64,000 bases of DNA from Actinomycetales bacterium (GTDB lineage: Bacteria > Actinomycetota > Actinomycetes > Actinomycetales > Dermatophilaceae): positions 50,857 to 114,856 of the forward strand of contig JAAYCP010000027.1 of the NCBI GenBank assembly GCA_012729695.1, in the 5' to 3' direction. Positions 38,256-48,077 of the stretch are shown in pieces; the stretch's first letter is position 1; every line of letters starts with the position of its first letter. The translations under genes and the position numbers were made by a program. Under the pieces are notes generated by a model that was given only the letters and a program-made list of their open reading frames with translations, was not told the origin of the DNA and ran no database searches.

Positions 38256-40318
38256 GACCTCACCTCCACATGCTCCGCGTCCGGCGCCCGCTCGCCGTCC
38301 TGCGGCTCGCGACCGTGCGCATACTCGTCGTCGTCCTGTGCTCGATGGTCCTGTGCTCGATCGTCCTGTGCTCGATGGTCCGGGGACCGACGAAGCACCC
38401 CGTTCCGGGCGCCCTTCATCGGTTCCTCGCCGACCGGGTCGGGTGCTGAGGCGGACTCCTCCCCGCGGAGCACCACGTCACGGTAGGCCGCGTTCCTCGC
38501 CACGAGGTCCTCGTGCCGACCTGTGTCGGCGACGACGCCGTCGACGAGGAAGACGACCTCGTCGGCATGGTGCAGCAGCAGGGGGGAGGCGGACATCACG
38601 ACCGTGGTCCTCCCCCGCCGGTGCGCTCCGAGTCGCTCCGCGATACGTGCCTCGGTGTGGGCATCCACGGCAGAGGTGGGCTCGACGAGGACGAGAACCG
38701 GTGGGTCCTGCGCCAGGGCGCGAGCGAGGACCAGTCGCTGGCGCTGCCCGCCGCTCAGACCACGCCCACGCTCGTCGAGCACGCCCTGCCAACCGCCGGG
38801 CGTGATGTCGTAGACGTCCTCCGCCGACGCGGCCCGCAGGGCAGCCTCGGCCTGCTCCCGCGTGCACACCCCGTGCGGGTCGATGGCGTCCTGGAGCGTC
38901 CCGGCGAAGACGAAGGCGCTGGTGTCGCTGACCAGGATGGTCCGCCGCACCTCGGCGAGGTCGACCTGAGCGAGGTCGATGCTGCCGACCGTCACACCCC
39001 AGGTGTCCGCTGCGCGCTCGGTGTCACGACGCTCGATGGCCTCCCGCTGCTCCTTCGCCCGGCGGCGGGCGAGCGCCGCCTGGCGGCCGCGTGCGTCCTC
39101 GTCGCCATCCATCTCGGGCGGGTCCGACTCGCGCGGGAGGTACCGCCCGAGACGGTCAGCGAGCGCGGCCGAGTCGTCGGGGGACGCAGAGACGACGAGC
39201 GTGAGCGAGCCCGGCCGGATCTGCACACCGGACTGCTCGTCGGTGATCGGCTGATCCGGGTCGAGGTAGGCGTTCCTGTCCTGCGGCCACGGCGCGGCCT
39301 GCCCCAGCACGCTGGCCGTCTTCCGTGCCGAGACGATTGCCCGGGTCGACTTCTGCGCGAGGAAGAAGAAGGACCGGATCGGCTGGAGCAGGAAGAGCGC
39401 GTATCCGAGGAACATGATGAGCTCCCCGATCTGGAGGTCTCCGGAGCGCACCTCACGGATCCCGAGCCACATGAGCGCGACGACGAACATCCCTGAGAGC
39501 AGGACGCCCATCGCCTCCACGAGTGCCTGCCAGGCTCCCGCGCGGACCCCTGCCTCGCGCACCCGCTGGGACTGGCGGGCGTAGTTGTCGCCGAAGATGC
39601 GCTCGCCGCCAATGCCACGCAGGATCCGCAGACCGGCCACGATGTCGGTCGCCCGCCCGGTCAGCTCGGAGTCACGGGTGCGCTCCCGCGTCTGGGCATT
39701 GCCCATCGGCCGCAGGAGCGGGGCGGAGGTGAGCACGAGCAGCGGCGCCACCAGAAGGATCACGAGACCCAGCTCGAGGTTGATGCGCAGGACGATGACG
39801 GCGATGGCGATGTATGCGATGAGCTGGCCGATCGTGTGTGTCACGATCTCGAGGAAGCCGCCGAACTGGTCACTGTCGCTCCCCGCGACCGAGAGCACCT
39901 CGCCCGTGGGGACCCGCCGGGGCAGCACATGGCCGAGGATCACGCTCTTGTGGGTGACGAGGGAGACCGTGCCGTAGAGCGCGACGAGCCAGGAGCGCAC
40001 GACAGCCGTGTGGTAGAGCACACCGCTGCCGGCCCCGATGACGGTGACGCCGAGAAGGACGAGCACCCACAGCGTCAGTCGGCCCGTGTCGGCGGGGACG
40101 ATGCCCTCGTCGACGGCCTTGCCGAGGACCCACGGAGATGCTGCCGCCGGGAGCACCCAGGCCAGGCTCAGCAGGCTGCAGGCCACGAAGAGCAGGCCCT
40201 GGTTGCGGACGAACCACCACAACAACCGCCCCGGCGATCTGGTGTCCGGAACGGTGCGGTCGGTGCTCCCCGTGGACCGTTCGGTCCACGCGGTGACGAG
40301 GGGTGGAAAGTCGCGCAT
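38252..40318 (-). CDS. ABC exporter half-transporter with degenerate Walker A/B/H-loop and canonical signature
   Basis: P-loop position reads VVSASPDDSAAL; LSGGQRQRLVLARAL intact; VLVLVEPTSAVD; charged insert after P-loop position; ATGA overlap with partner. Confidence 0.88.
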   Translation of the reverse strand: MRDFPPLVTAWTERSTGSTDRTVPDTRSPGRLLWWFVRNQGLLFVACSLLSLAWVLPAAASPWVLGKAVDEGIVPADTGRLTLWVLVLLGVTVIGAGSGVLYHTAVVRSWLVALYGTVSLVTHKSVILGHVLPRRVPTGEVLSVAGSDSDQFGGFLEIVTHTIGQLIAYIAIAVIVLRINLELGLVILLVAPLLVLTSAPLLRPMGNAQTRERTRDSELTGRATDIVAGLRILRGIGGERIFGDNYARQSQRVREAGVRAGAWQALVEAMGVLLSGMFVVALMWLGIREVRSGDLQIGELIMFLGYALFLLQPIRSFFFLAQKSTRAIVSARKTASVLGQAAPWPQDRNAYLDPDQPITDEQSGVQIRPGSLTLVVSASPDDSAALADRLGRYLPRESDPPEMDGDEDARGRQAALARRRAKEQREAIERRDTERAADTWGVTVGSIDLAQVDLAEVRRTILVSDTSAFVFAGTLQDAIDPHGVCTREQAEAALRAASAEDVYDITPGGWQGVLDERGRGLSGGQRQRLVLARALAQDPPVLVLVEPTSAVDAHTEARIAERLGAHRRGRTTVVMSASPLLLHHADEVVFLVDGVVADTGRHEDLVARNAAYRDVVLRGEESASAPDPVGEEPMKGARNGVLRRSPDHRAQDDRAQDHRAQDDDEYAHGREPQDGERAPDAEHVEVRS
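38333..38377. repeat. 15 bp in-frame tandem repeat x3 (GTCCTGTGCTCGATG)
   Basis: Encodes DHRAQDDRAQDHRAQDD near the C-terminus of the 38252-40318 protein. Confidence 0.93.
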
Positions 40319-40561
40319 GGCCGGATCAGCGTACGTCCGCTGACCGACAACTCACGAACCGTTTTCCCGCTCCCGCTGCCCCATAAGGCTGCGTTCCCGG
40401 CGCCTCCGCGGCGCTCATCCACCGACCCCGGGGCCCTCCCCCAGCCGCTCCGCGGCCGACGATCGGGACGGTCTTCCCGCCGCCGACGCTGTCCACCTCT
40501 CGCGGCCGACCCGCCCTCCGCAGCAGATCCGCGCAGGGCGGGCGCCGCATACAGTTTCGGC

Positions 40562-41728
40562 ATGAGCAGAGCACCCGGTCACCCCGCCCTTGCGCCGTTC
40601 GGGACGACCATCTTCTCGGAGATGTCAGCCCTCGCGCGCGAGCACGGTGCGATCAACCTCGGCCAGGGGTTCCCCGACACCGACGGTCCACAGGAGATCC
40701 TCGATGCCGCGCGACAGGCGATCGCGGACGGCCGGAACCAGTACCCACCATTCCCAGGCGACCCGGCGCTCCTCGAGGCGATCGCGGCGCACCAGGCGCG
40801 CTTCTACGGACTGGGCATCGATCCGCGCGATCAGATCCTCGTGACCGTCGGCGCCACCGAGGCCATCGCCGTGGCCATGCTCGCCATGGTCCAGCCGGGT
40901 GACGAGGTCGTGACCTTCGAGCCCTACTACGACTCCTACGCCGCCACGATCGCGCTCGCCGGCGGCGTCCGGCGCACCAGTGCGCTGCGGTTCCCCGACT
41001 TCGCGCTCGACGGGGAGTCGCTCCGGGCGGCCTTCTCGGAGCGGACCCGCCTCGTGCTGCTCAACACGCCGCACAACCCAACCGGAAAGGTGTTCACCCT
41101 CGAGGAGCTGACGCTGATCTGCGATCTGGCGAAGGAGTTCGACGCGTGGGTCGTGACCGACGAGGTCTACGAGCACCTCGTCTTCGACGGCCGTGAGCAC
41201 ATCCCGGTCGCCAGCCTGCCGGGGATGGCCGAGCGCACCCTCACGATCTCCTCGGCGGGCAAGACGTTCTCCACGACCGGCTGGAAGGTGGGCTGGGTGA
41301 GCGGACCGGCCGAGGCGATCTCTGCACTGCGGGCGGTCAAGCAGTTCGTCTCCTTCTCGGCCTCCGGCCCGTTCCAGCCCGCCGTGGCGGTCGGGCTGGG
41401 TCTGGGTGATGAGGTGTATGCGTCGCTCGCCTCGGGCCTGGAGAGCAAGCGTGACCTGCTGGTCGAGGGCCTTCGCAGCGCCGGTCTGCGCGTCGCTGTG
41501 CCGGCGGGGACCTACTTCGTCGTCGCGGACGCCAGTCCCCTGGGTGGTGCCGATGGACTGGCCTTCGCCCGCTCCTTGCCGGCCCGCGCCGGCGTCGCCT
41601 GTGTCCCGGTCTCGGTGTTCTGCGACGACGTCGACTCCGCTCGGTCCCTCGTGCGCTTCGCGTTCTGCAAGGAGGACGACGTCCTCCGCGAAGGCGTTGC
41701 GCGGTTGAGCGCGCTGGCCGGCGCGTAG
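40562..41728 (+). CDS. Class I/II pyridoxal-phosphate aminotransferase
   Basis: INLGQGFPDTDGP, NTPHNPTGKVFTLEEL, TISSAGKTFSTTGWKVGW. Confidence 0.93.
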   Translation: MSRAPGHPALAPFGTTIFSEMSALAREHGAINLGQGFPDTDGPQEILDAARQAIADGRNQYPPFPGDPALLEAIAAHQARFYGLGIDPRDQILVTVGATEAIAVAMLAMVQPGDEVVTFEPYYDSYAATIALAGGVRRTSALRFPDFALDGESLRAAFSERTRLVLLNTPHNPTGKVFTLEELTLICDLAKEFDAWVVTDEVYEHLVFDGREHIPVASLPGMAERTLTISSAGKTFSTTGWKVGWVSGPAEAISALRAVKQFVSFSASGPFQPAVAVGLGLGDEVYASLASGLESKRDLLVEGLRSAGLRVAVPAGTYFVVADASPLGGADGLAFARSLPARAGVACVPVSVFCDDVDSARSLVRFAFCKEDDVLREGVARLSALAGA

Positions 41729-41821
41729 TCGTCGTCCACGGACGAGGCCCTCGCCGGGCATGTCGTCCACAACCGACGGCGAGGCATCGCCCCGACCTCG
41801 ACCGGGAGGTCAGGCTGGGGC

Positions 41822-42385
41822 ATGGCCATCACGACCCCGCACCGTCGACGCAGCGCGCTGAGTCGGTCGCTCGTCGCAGTGGCGGTGTGGTTGGCGGTCC
41901 TGTCCGGCTCGCTCGTCCTCATGCCTGCGGACGTGGCAGGGTCACCCTCTGGCGCGGAGGCGCCGTGGCGGTGGCCCCTGGCACCGGTACCGCGAGTAGA
42001 GCAACCCTTCGAGAGGCCGGCCACGGCGTACGGCCGGGGGCACCGCGGAATCGACCTGTCCGCCGAGGAGGGCCAACCTGTCCTCGCGGTCGCCGATGGC
42101 GTCGTGACGCACAGCGGCATGGTGGCCGGCCGAGGGACGGTGACCGTGCGGCACAGCGGAGGTGTCGCGAGCACGTATGAGCCACTGGACGATCGGATCG
42201 CCGAGGGCACGGAAGTGGGAGCAGGAGTGACGCTCGGACGGATCGGAAGCGGCAGTCACTGCGAAGAACCGTGCCTCCATCTCGGTGCGCGCCTGGGTGA
42301 GGAGTACCTCGATCCCCTGCTCCTCCTCACCCGGGTGCGCATCGTCCTCCTGCCCCTGCTGCCAGGAACGGCAAGGACCCCATGA
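41822..42385 (+). CDS. M23-family (LytM-like) murein peptidase, secreted
   Basis: N-terminal signal; GRGHRGIDLSAEEGQPVLAVADGVV and CLHLGARLGEEYLDPL. Confidence 0.85.
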   Translation: MAITTPHRRRSALSRSLVAVAVWLAVLSGSLVLMPADVAGSPSGAEAPWRWPLAPVPRVEQPFERPATAYGRGHRGIDLSAEEGQPVLAVADGVVTHSGMVAGRGTVTVRHSGGVASTYEPLDDRIAEGTEVGAGVTLGRIGSGSHCEEPCLHLGARLGEEYLDPLLLLTRVRIVLLPLLPGTARTP

Positions 42386-42437
42386 GCCCCGGCGCAGGTG
42401 CGCGCCTCCCCTGTGGACGACGACCTTCGCGCCTACG

Positions 42438-43160
42438 ATGACAGCCATGGACTGGGCCGCCTACGACGCAGTGTTGTTCGACCTGGACGGTGTGCTCACC
42501 CCGACCGCGGAGGTGCACATGCGGGCGTGGGAGGAGATGTTCAACAGCTTCCTCACATCGCTCGGCGGTCAGGAGCCGTACACGAGGGAGGACTACTTCA
42601 CCTACGTGGACGGCAAACCGCGCTACGAGGGCGTGCGGTCCTTCCTGGAGTCGCGGGGCATCGACCTGCCCGAGGGCGACCCCGCCGACGGGCCCGATGC
42701 GCTGACGGTCTGCGGACTCGGCAACCGGAAGAACGCCGCGTTCAACACCATCCTGGACAGGGACGGGGTGACGCCGTTCCCCGGCTCGGTCCGGCTCCTC
42801 GACGCCCTGGGCGGCCTTGGGCTGTCGATGGCCGTGGTCTCGTCGTCGAAGAACGCCGTCGCGGTCCTCAAGGCAGCCCGGCTGGCTGACCGGTTCCCTG
42901 TGGTCGTCGACGGCACCGTCGCGCTCGAGAAGGGACTGGCCGGGAAGCCATCCCCCGACACCTTCCTGTACGCCGCTGCCGAGCTGGCGGTGCCCCCGTC
43001 ATCTGCGGTCGTCGTGGAGGATGCCGTCTCGGGAGTGCAGGCCGGCGCCGCCGGCGGCTTCGGGTGCGTTCTCGGTGTCGACCGGGGCGCGGGCGCCGAG
43101 ACGCTCCGGGCAGCGGGGGCCGACATCGTCGTCACCGATCTGGAGGAGGTGCTGCCATGA
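42438..43160 (+). CDS. HAD hydrolase, beta-phosphoglucomutase type
   Basis: VLFDLDGVLTPTAEVH, VVSSSKNA, KPSPDTFLYAA, VVVEDAVSGVQAG; upstream of and overlapping a GH65 gene. Confidence 0.88.
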   Translation: MTAMDWAAYDAVLFDLDGVLTPTAEVHMRAWEEMFNSFLTSLGGQEPYTREDYFTYVDGKPRYEGVRSFLESRGIDLPEGDPADGPDALTVCGLGNRKNAAFNTILDRDGVTPFPGSVRLLDALGGLGLSMAVVSSSKNAVAVLKAARLADRFPVVVDGTVALEKGLAGKPSPDTFLYAAAELAVPPSSAVVVEDAVSGVQAGAAGGFGCVLGVDRGAGAETLRAAGADIVVTDLEEVLP

Positions 43161-45661
43161 CCTTCGCAGAGCTGCCCGAGGACCCGCTGAACCGGTTCCG
43201 CTTCCCGGTGGACGAGTGGCGTCTCGTCGAGACGCGGCCGTCCACCTCCGACCTCGGCGTCACCGAGTCCCTCTTCGCCGTCGGCAACGGCTACCTAGGG
43301 ATGAGAGGAAATCCCGAGGAAGGCCGCGACGCGCACACCCACGGCACGTACATCAACGGCTTCCACGAGACCTGGCCGATCAGCCACGCCGAAGCCGCCT
43401 ACGGCCTGGCGACGACCGGCCAGACCATCGTCAACGCACCCGACACGAAGATCATGAAGATCTACGTCGACGACGAGCCGCTCATCATCTCCATCGCGGA
43501 CCTCGTTGAGTACGAACGCATCCTCGACTTCCGGGACGGGATCCTCTACCGCGACCTGGTGTGGCGGACCCCGTCGGGGAAGCGCGTGCGGGTGCGGACG
43601 ACGCGGATGGTGAGCTTCACTGACCGCCATCTCGCGGTCATGACCGTCGAGCTCACGATGCTCCGCGGGTCGGCGCCCGTGGTCATCTCGTCCCAGATCC
43701 TCAACCGCCAGGACCTCAGCGACGAGTACCGGACGTCGGAGGCCGTCCCGGGGGTGGGCTTCGACCCCCGGCAGGCGAGTGCCTTCGAGCACCGGGTGCT
43801 GGAGCCCGCGCTGCAGTGGCGGACTCCGCGACGGATGACCTTGGGCTACCGCTGCGCCAACTCACGCATGACCATCGCGGTCGGGGCCGACCACGAGCTC
43901 GTCACCGACAACCCCTACGAGGTCCGCTACAGCCTGGAGCAGGACCTGGCCAAGCAAGTCTTCCGGATCACTGCGCAGGAGGGCGTTCCGGTCCGGCTCA
44001 CCAAGACGGTCGCCTACCACACCTCACGCAGCGTCCCGGTCGCCGAGCTCTCGGACCGGGTGCGTCGCACCCTGGACCGGGTCCGGGTGGACGGCGTCGA
44101 GAAGGTGCACGCGGCTCAACGAGCCTGGCTGGACGAGTACTGGGAGCGCTCCGACGTCCGGATCGAGCGCCAGCCGCACCTCCAGCAGGCCACGCGATGG
44201 TGCCTGTTCCATCTCGCCCAGGCTGCTGCCCGCGCCGACCAGCACGGCATCGCGGCGAAGGGCGTCACGGGATCCGGGTACGAGGGTCACTACTTCTGGG
44301 ACACCGAGATCTACGTCGTGCCGTTCCTCGCCTACACGAACCCGGTGATGGCGCGTAATGCCCTGCGCTTCCGGGTGAGCCTGCTCGATGCCGCCCGACG
44401 TCGCGCCGCCGAGATGTCGCTGCGTGGGGCCCTCTACCCTTGGCGCACGATCAACGGCGAGGAGGCGTCCGCCTACTACGCGGCGGGAACGGCGCAGTAC
44501 CACATCGACGGTGACATCGCGTTCGCGCTGTGCACCTACGCCGAGGTGACCGGCGACCGTGAGTTCATGCTCAACGACGGCGTGCTCGTCCTCATCGAGA
44601 CCGCGCGGATGTGGGCCGACCTCGGGTTCTGGCGGAACAACGGAGAGCCTGAGTTCCACATCCACGGGGTCACCGGCCCCGATGAGTACACGACGGTGGT
44701 CAACAACAACCTCTTCACCAACCTCATGGCGCGCGCCAACCTGCGAAGCGCCGCAGCCGTGGTGCGTGAGCTGCGCGAGCGGAATCCGCGGCGCTACGCG
44801 GAGATCTGTGCCGATCTGGAGCTGGACGAGCAGGAGGTCGAGGACTGGGAGCGCTGCGCGGACGGCATGGTCATCCCCTTCGACGAGACCCTGGGTATCC
44901 ATCCGCAGGCTGAGCACTTCCTCGACCGGGAGCTGTGGGACCTGGACAACACCCCCGCGGACAAGCGACCGCTCCTGCTGCACTACCACCCGCTCGTCAT
45001 CTACCGGTTCCAGGTGCTCAAGCAGGCTGATGTCGTCCTGGCACTCTTCCTCCACGGCGACGAGTTCACGCCCGAGGAGAAGCGGGCGGACTTCGAGTAC
45101 TACGACCCCATCACCACAGGGGACTCGAGCCTCTCCGCCGTCGTGCAATCGATCATGGCGGCCGAGGTGGGCTATCCCGGCCTGGCCCTGCACTACTTCC
45201 GGGAGGGGCTCTTCGTCGACCTGATCGACCTGCACGGCAACGCCGCGGACGGTGTGCACATCGCGTCCGCCGGCGGAGTCTGGAACGTCCTCACCCACGG
45301 ATTCGGCGGGCTGCGCAACCGCTCAGGTGTGATCACGTTCGACCCGCGTCTGCCTGTGCAGTGGGAAGCCCTGGAGTTTCCTCTCCAGGTCCGGTCAACC
45401 CGCTTCGTCGTGCGGGTGGAGCAGGAGTCGATCTCCTTCGCCCACGTCGAGGGTCCGGAGGTCGAGGTCGTTGTCCGCGGTACGGCGGTGACGGTGGCGC
45501 CCGGGGACCCCGTCGTCGTGCCTCTCGACGGGCACGGGCGACGAGACACCTGGCGACCGTCGGTAGCGAGTCTCGTGGGCGACCAGCGCGCAGACGGCAG
45601 CCGGCTCCGTGCCGAGGTGCCTCCCCATGCCGGAGCATGGCACGCCCCGTTCGGCGACTGA
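43157..45661 (+). CDS. Glycoside hydrolase family 65 (disaccharide phosphorylase)
   Basis: FAVGNGYLGMRGNPEEG, GYEGHYFWDTEIYVVPF, HIHGVTGPDEYTTVVNNN, QADVVLALFL. Confidence 0.93.
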   Translation: MTFAELPEDPLNRFRFPVDEWRLVETRPSTSDLGVTESLFAVGNGYLGMRGNPEEGRDAHTHGTYINGFHETWPISHAEAAYGLATTGQTIVNAPDTKIMKIYVDDEPLIISIADLVEYERILDFRDGILYRDLVWRTPSGKRVRVRTTRMVSFTDRHLAVMTVELTMLRGSAPVVISSQILNRQDLSDEYRTSEAVPGVGFDPRQASAFEHRVLEPALQWRTPRRMTLGYRCANSRMTIAVGADHELVTDNPYEVRYSLEQDLAKQVFRITAQEGVPVRLTKTVAYHTSRSVPVAELSDRVRRTLDRVRVDGVEKVHAAQRAWLDEYWERSDVRIERQPHLQQATRWCLFHLAQAAARADQHGIAAKGVTGSGYEGHYFWDTEIYVVPFLAYTNPVMARNALRFRVSLLDAARRRAAEMSLRGALYPWRTINGEEASAYYAAGTAQYHIDGDIAFALCTYAEVTGDREFMLNDGVLVLIETARMWADLGFWRNNGEPEFHIHGVTGPDEYTTVVNNNLFTNLMARANLRSAAAVVRELRERNPRRYAEICADLELDEQEVEDWERCADGMVIPFDETLGIHPQAEHFLDRELWDLDNTPADKRPLLLHYHPLVIYRFQVLKQADVVLALFLHGDEFTPEEKRADFEYYDPITTGDSSLSAVVQSIMAAEVGYPGLALHYFREGLFVDLIDLHGNAADGVHIASAGGVWNVLTHGFGGLRNRSGVITFDPRLPVQWEALEFPLQVRSTRFVVRVEQESISFAHVEGPEVEVVVRGTAVTVAPGDPVVVPLDGHGRRDTWRPSVASLVGDQRADGSRLRAEVPPHAGAWHAPFGD

Positions 45662-45788
45662 TCGACGACGTGGACTGCCCGCCTCGGGTGGCCGGCGCAC
45701 GGAGGTCTGGGGCGTCAGGGATGGGTGTTTGGGGTGGGGTGCCGGCCTGATGCAAGCCACCGTGTGGCACCTGGAGAGAGTGCGGGAG

Positions 45789-46784
45789 CTAGGCGCGGGG
45801 GTGGGCCTGGCGGTAGGAGTCGCGAAGCCTGTCGATCGAGACGTGGGTGTATATCTGGGTGGCCGCGAGCGAGGCATGCCCGAGGAGCTCCTGGACGACG
45901 CGCAGATCGGCCCCGCCCTCGAGGAGATGGGTCGCAGCGCTGTGGCGCAGTCCGTGGGGGCCGAGGTCCGGCGCGTCCTCGACGTGCTCGAGCATGCGGT
46001 GCACCACCTCCCGGACCTGGCGCTGATCGATCCGACGTCCGCGTCGACCGAGGAAGAGGGCCGGGCCGCTGCCGGCGCGGGCCAGCTGTGGCCGCCCGAT
46101 GCGCAGCCACTGCTCGAGGGCCTCTCGGGCGGGCAGGCCGTAGGGCACCCTGCGCTCCTTGTTCCCCTTGCCGATGACCCGCACCACCCGGCGCCCGTCG
46201 TCGAGGTCGTCCACGTCCAGGGCCGTCAGCTCGCCGACTCGGATCCCGGTCGCGTAGAGGAGCTCGAGCATGGCGCGGTCCCGGATGTGGACCGGGTCCT
46301 CGTCGTCGCTGGCCACCGCGGCGACCTCGAGCAGCTCGCCGGCGTCCGACGCGCTGAGGACCTCAGGCAGCCGTGCATGACGCCGAGGCGCCACCAGACG
46401 CAGGCTCGGGTCCTGCTCGAGCCACCCTGCTCGGGTCGCCCAACGGCAGAACGTCCGTACCGCGGCCGCACGTCGCGCCAACGTCGAGCGCGCGACACCG
46501 CCCGCGGCCTGCGCCCCCAACCAACCGCGCAGATCGGACAAGCTGGCCTCGAGCAGCTGGACACCGCGTTCGCTCAGGTAGTCCTCGAGCTGGTCGAGGT
46601 CGGCGAGGTACGCGCGGACCGTGTGTGGCGAGCGGTTCCGCTCCTGTCGCAGATGGGCCTCGAAGTCGGGACGCACCCCGGTCGACCGGGCACCCTCGGC
46701 CAGCGATGCACGCTCTCCCAGCGGCTCCGCAGGCGCGTCGGCGGAGGGCACAGCCGCGCGGGAGGAGGGGACAGGGGTCGTCAC
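45789..46784 (-). CDS. xerC: Tyrosine recombinase XerC
   Basis: RNRSPHTVRAYLADL, GIRVGELTALDVDDLD, HGLRHSAATHLLEGGADLRVVQELLGHASLAATQIYTHV; GTG start. Confidence 0.93.
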   Translation of the reverse strand: MTTPVPSSRAAVPSADAPAEPLGERASLAEGARSTGVRPDFEAHLRQERNRSPHTVRAYLADLDQLEDYLSERGVQLLEASLSDLRGWLGAQAAGGVARSTLARRAAAVRTFCRWATRAGWLEQDPSLRLVAPRRHARLPEVLSASDAGELLEVAAVASDDEDPVHIRDRAMLELLYATGIRVGELTALDVDDLDDGRRVVRVIGKGNKERRVPYGLPAREALEQWLRIGRPQLARAGSGPALFLGRRGRRIDQRQVREVVHRMLEHVEDAPDLGPHGLRHSAATHLLEGGADLRVVQELLGHASLAATQIYTHVSIDRLRDSYRQAHPRA

Positions 46785-46882
46785 TCCCCCACCGTCGCAA
46801 AAGGTGCAGGCTCGATCAACGACCTGAACCCGATCACGCGCTGCGTGTTGCCCGTTGCGGGCATGGAGGCGCCGCCTGGCAG

Positions 46883-48013
46883 TCATCGGGACTTGCGCCA
46901 TCTGTCCAGCCCGTCCGTCGTTGCCAGACCACGGAGCTCGAGACGTCCGAGCCCGGCCCGCGCCTGTCTGATCGTCTGCCCCACGGCTCGACTCAGGGCC
47001 TCGACGTCGTAGTGGCTGCGCATCGGAAGCGCCTCGAACAGCGCCCGGTCCTCGGGCTCGAGCGAGTCGATGGGTCGAGTCCGTCCGCGCTTCGTCGGTG
47101 CCAGGTCGAGTCCCAGCTGACCCATGAGGTCGGCCACCTCTGCGACATCCGTGACGACCACGGCACCCTTCTCGCGGATGAGCTGGTGGCAACCGGCGGA
47201 CTGCATCGAGGTGATCGGGCCGGGGACGGCGCCGACCGGTCGAAGGATCTCCGTCGCGTGGGTCGCGGTGTTCAGCGAGCCGGAACGAAGGGATGCCTCG
47301 ACCACCACGGTCCCGCAGGAGATGGCTGCGATGATGCGGTTGCGCTTGAGGAAGCGGCTTCCGATCGGCGCTACCCCTGGAGGTTGCTCGCTGATGACGG
47401 CTCCGGTGTCGGCGATGGCGGTGAGCAGCTGAGCGTGACTCGACGGGTAGAGGCGGTCGACCCCGCCGGCGAGCACAGCGACGGTGCAGGCGTCGACAGC
47501 GAGAGCCCCACGGTGTGCGGCGGCGTCGATCCCGAACGCCGCACCCGAGACGATCGCGAACCCCCGCTGCCCCAGACCAGCCGCGAGGTCGGCTGCGACC
47601 TGCGTTCCGTACGTTGTCGCGCTGCGTGCCCCGACGATCGAGACACTCCTCCCGGATACCTCGTCCAGGTCTGCGGGACCGCGGACCCAGAGGCAGAGCG
47701 GCGGCTGTGGAAGGTCGTCGAGCAGGCGGGGCCACTCGCCGTCGCCCGGAATCACCACCCGGGCCCCGAGTCGCTCAGTGTGCTCGAGATCCTCCTCGAG
47801 CCGCTCGTACGAGTAGTGCTCGGGGACCGAGCCACGCACCGTCACCCCTCCGCGGACCAGTCGCTCCAAGGCCTCCACCGCGCCGTGCGCTGCAACGATC
47901 TCCGCGATCCCTGCACCGCCCGGCTCACCGACCCGGCTCAGCGCCACCCGTGCCTTACGCTCGTCCTCCGGCAGCCTGCTCTGCGGTCCGGCTCCCATGG
48001 CCCCCGTGCTCAC
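46883..48013 (-). CDS. dprA: DNA-processing protein DprA
   Basis: VSIVGARSATTYGTQVAADLAAGL, VSGAAFGIDAAAHRGAL, FLKRNRIIAAIS. Confidence 0.93.
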   Translation of the reverse strand: MSTGAMGAGPQSRLPEDERKARVALSRVGEPGGAGIAEIVAAHGAVEALERLVRGGVTVRGSVPEHYSYERLEEDLEHTERLGARVVIPGDGEWPRLLDDLPQPPLCLWVRGPADLDEVSGRSVSIVGARSATTYGTQVAADLAAGLGQRGFAIVSGAAFGIDAAAHRGALAVDACTVAVLAGGVDRLYPSSHAQLLTAIADTGAVISEQPPGVAPIGSRFLKRNRIIAAISCGTVVVEASLRSGSLNTATHATEILRPVGAVPGPITSMQSAGCHQLIREKGAVVVTDVAEVADLMGQLGLDLAPTKRGRTRPIDSLEPEDRALFEALPMRSHYDVEALSRAVGQTIRQARAGLGRLELRGLATTDGLDRWRKSR

Positions 48014-48077
48014 GTGACCACCGCCCTTCTCGTCCCCGGGCAGCGTGCACACCCGTCGAGCCCCCATCTGCCGGCGA

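Noticed and set aside
45789-46784. Phage/ICE integrase
   Set aside because: Sequence and synteny with dprA-comM fit housekeeping XerC.
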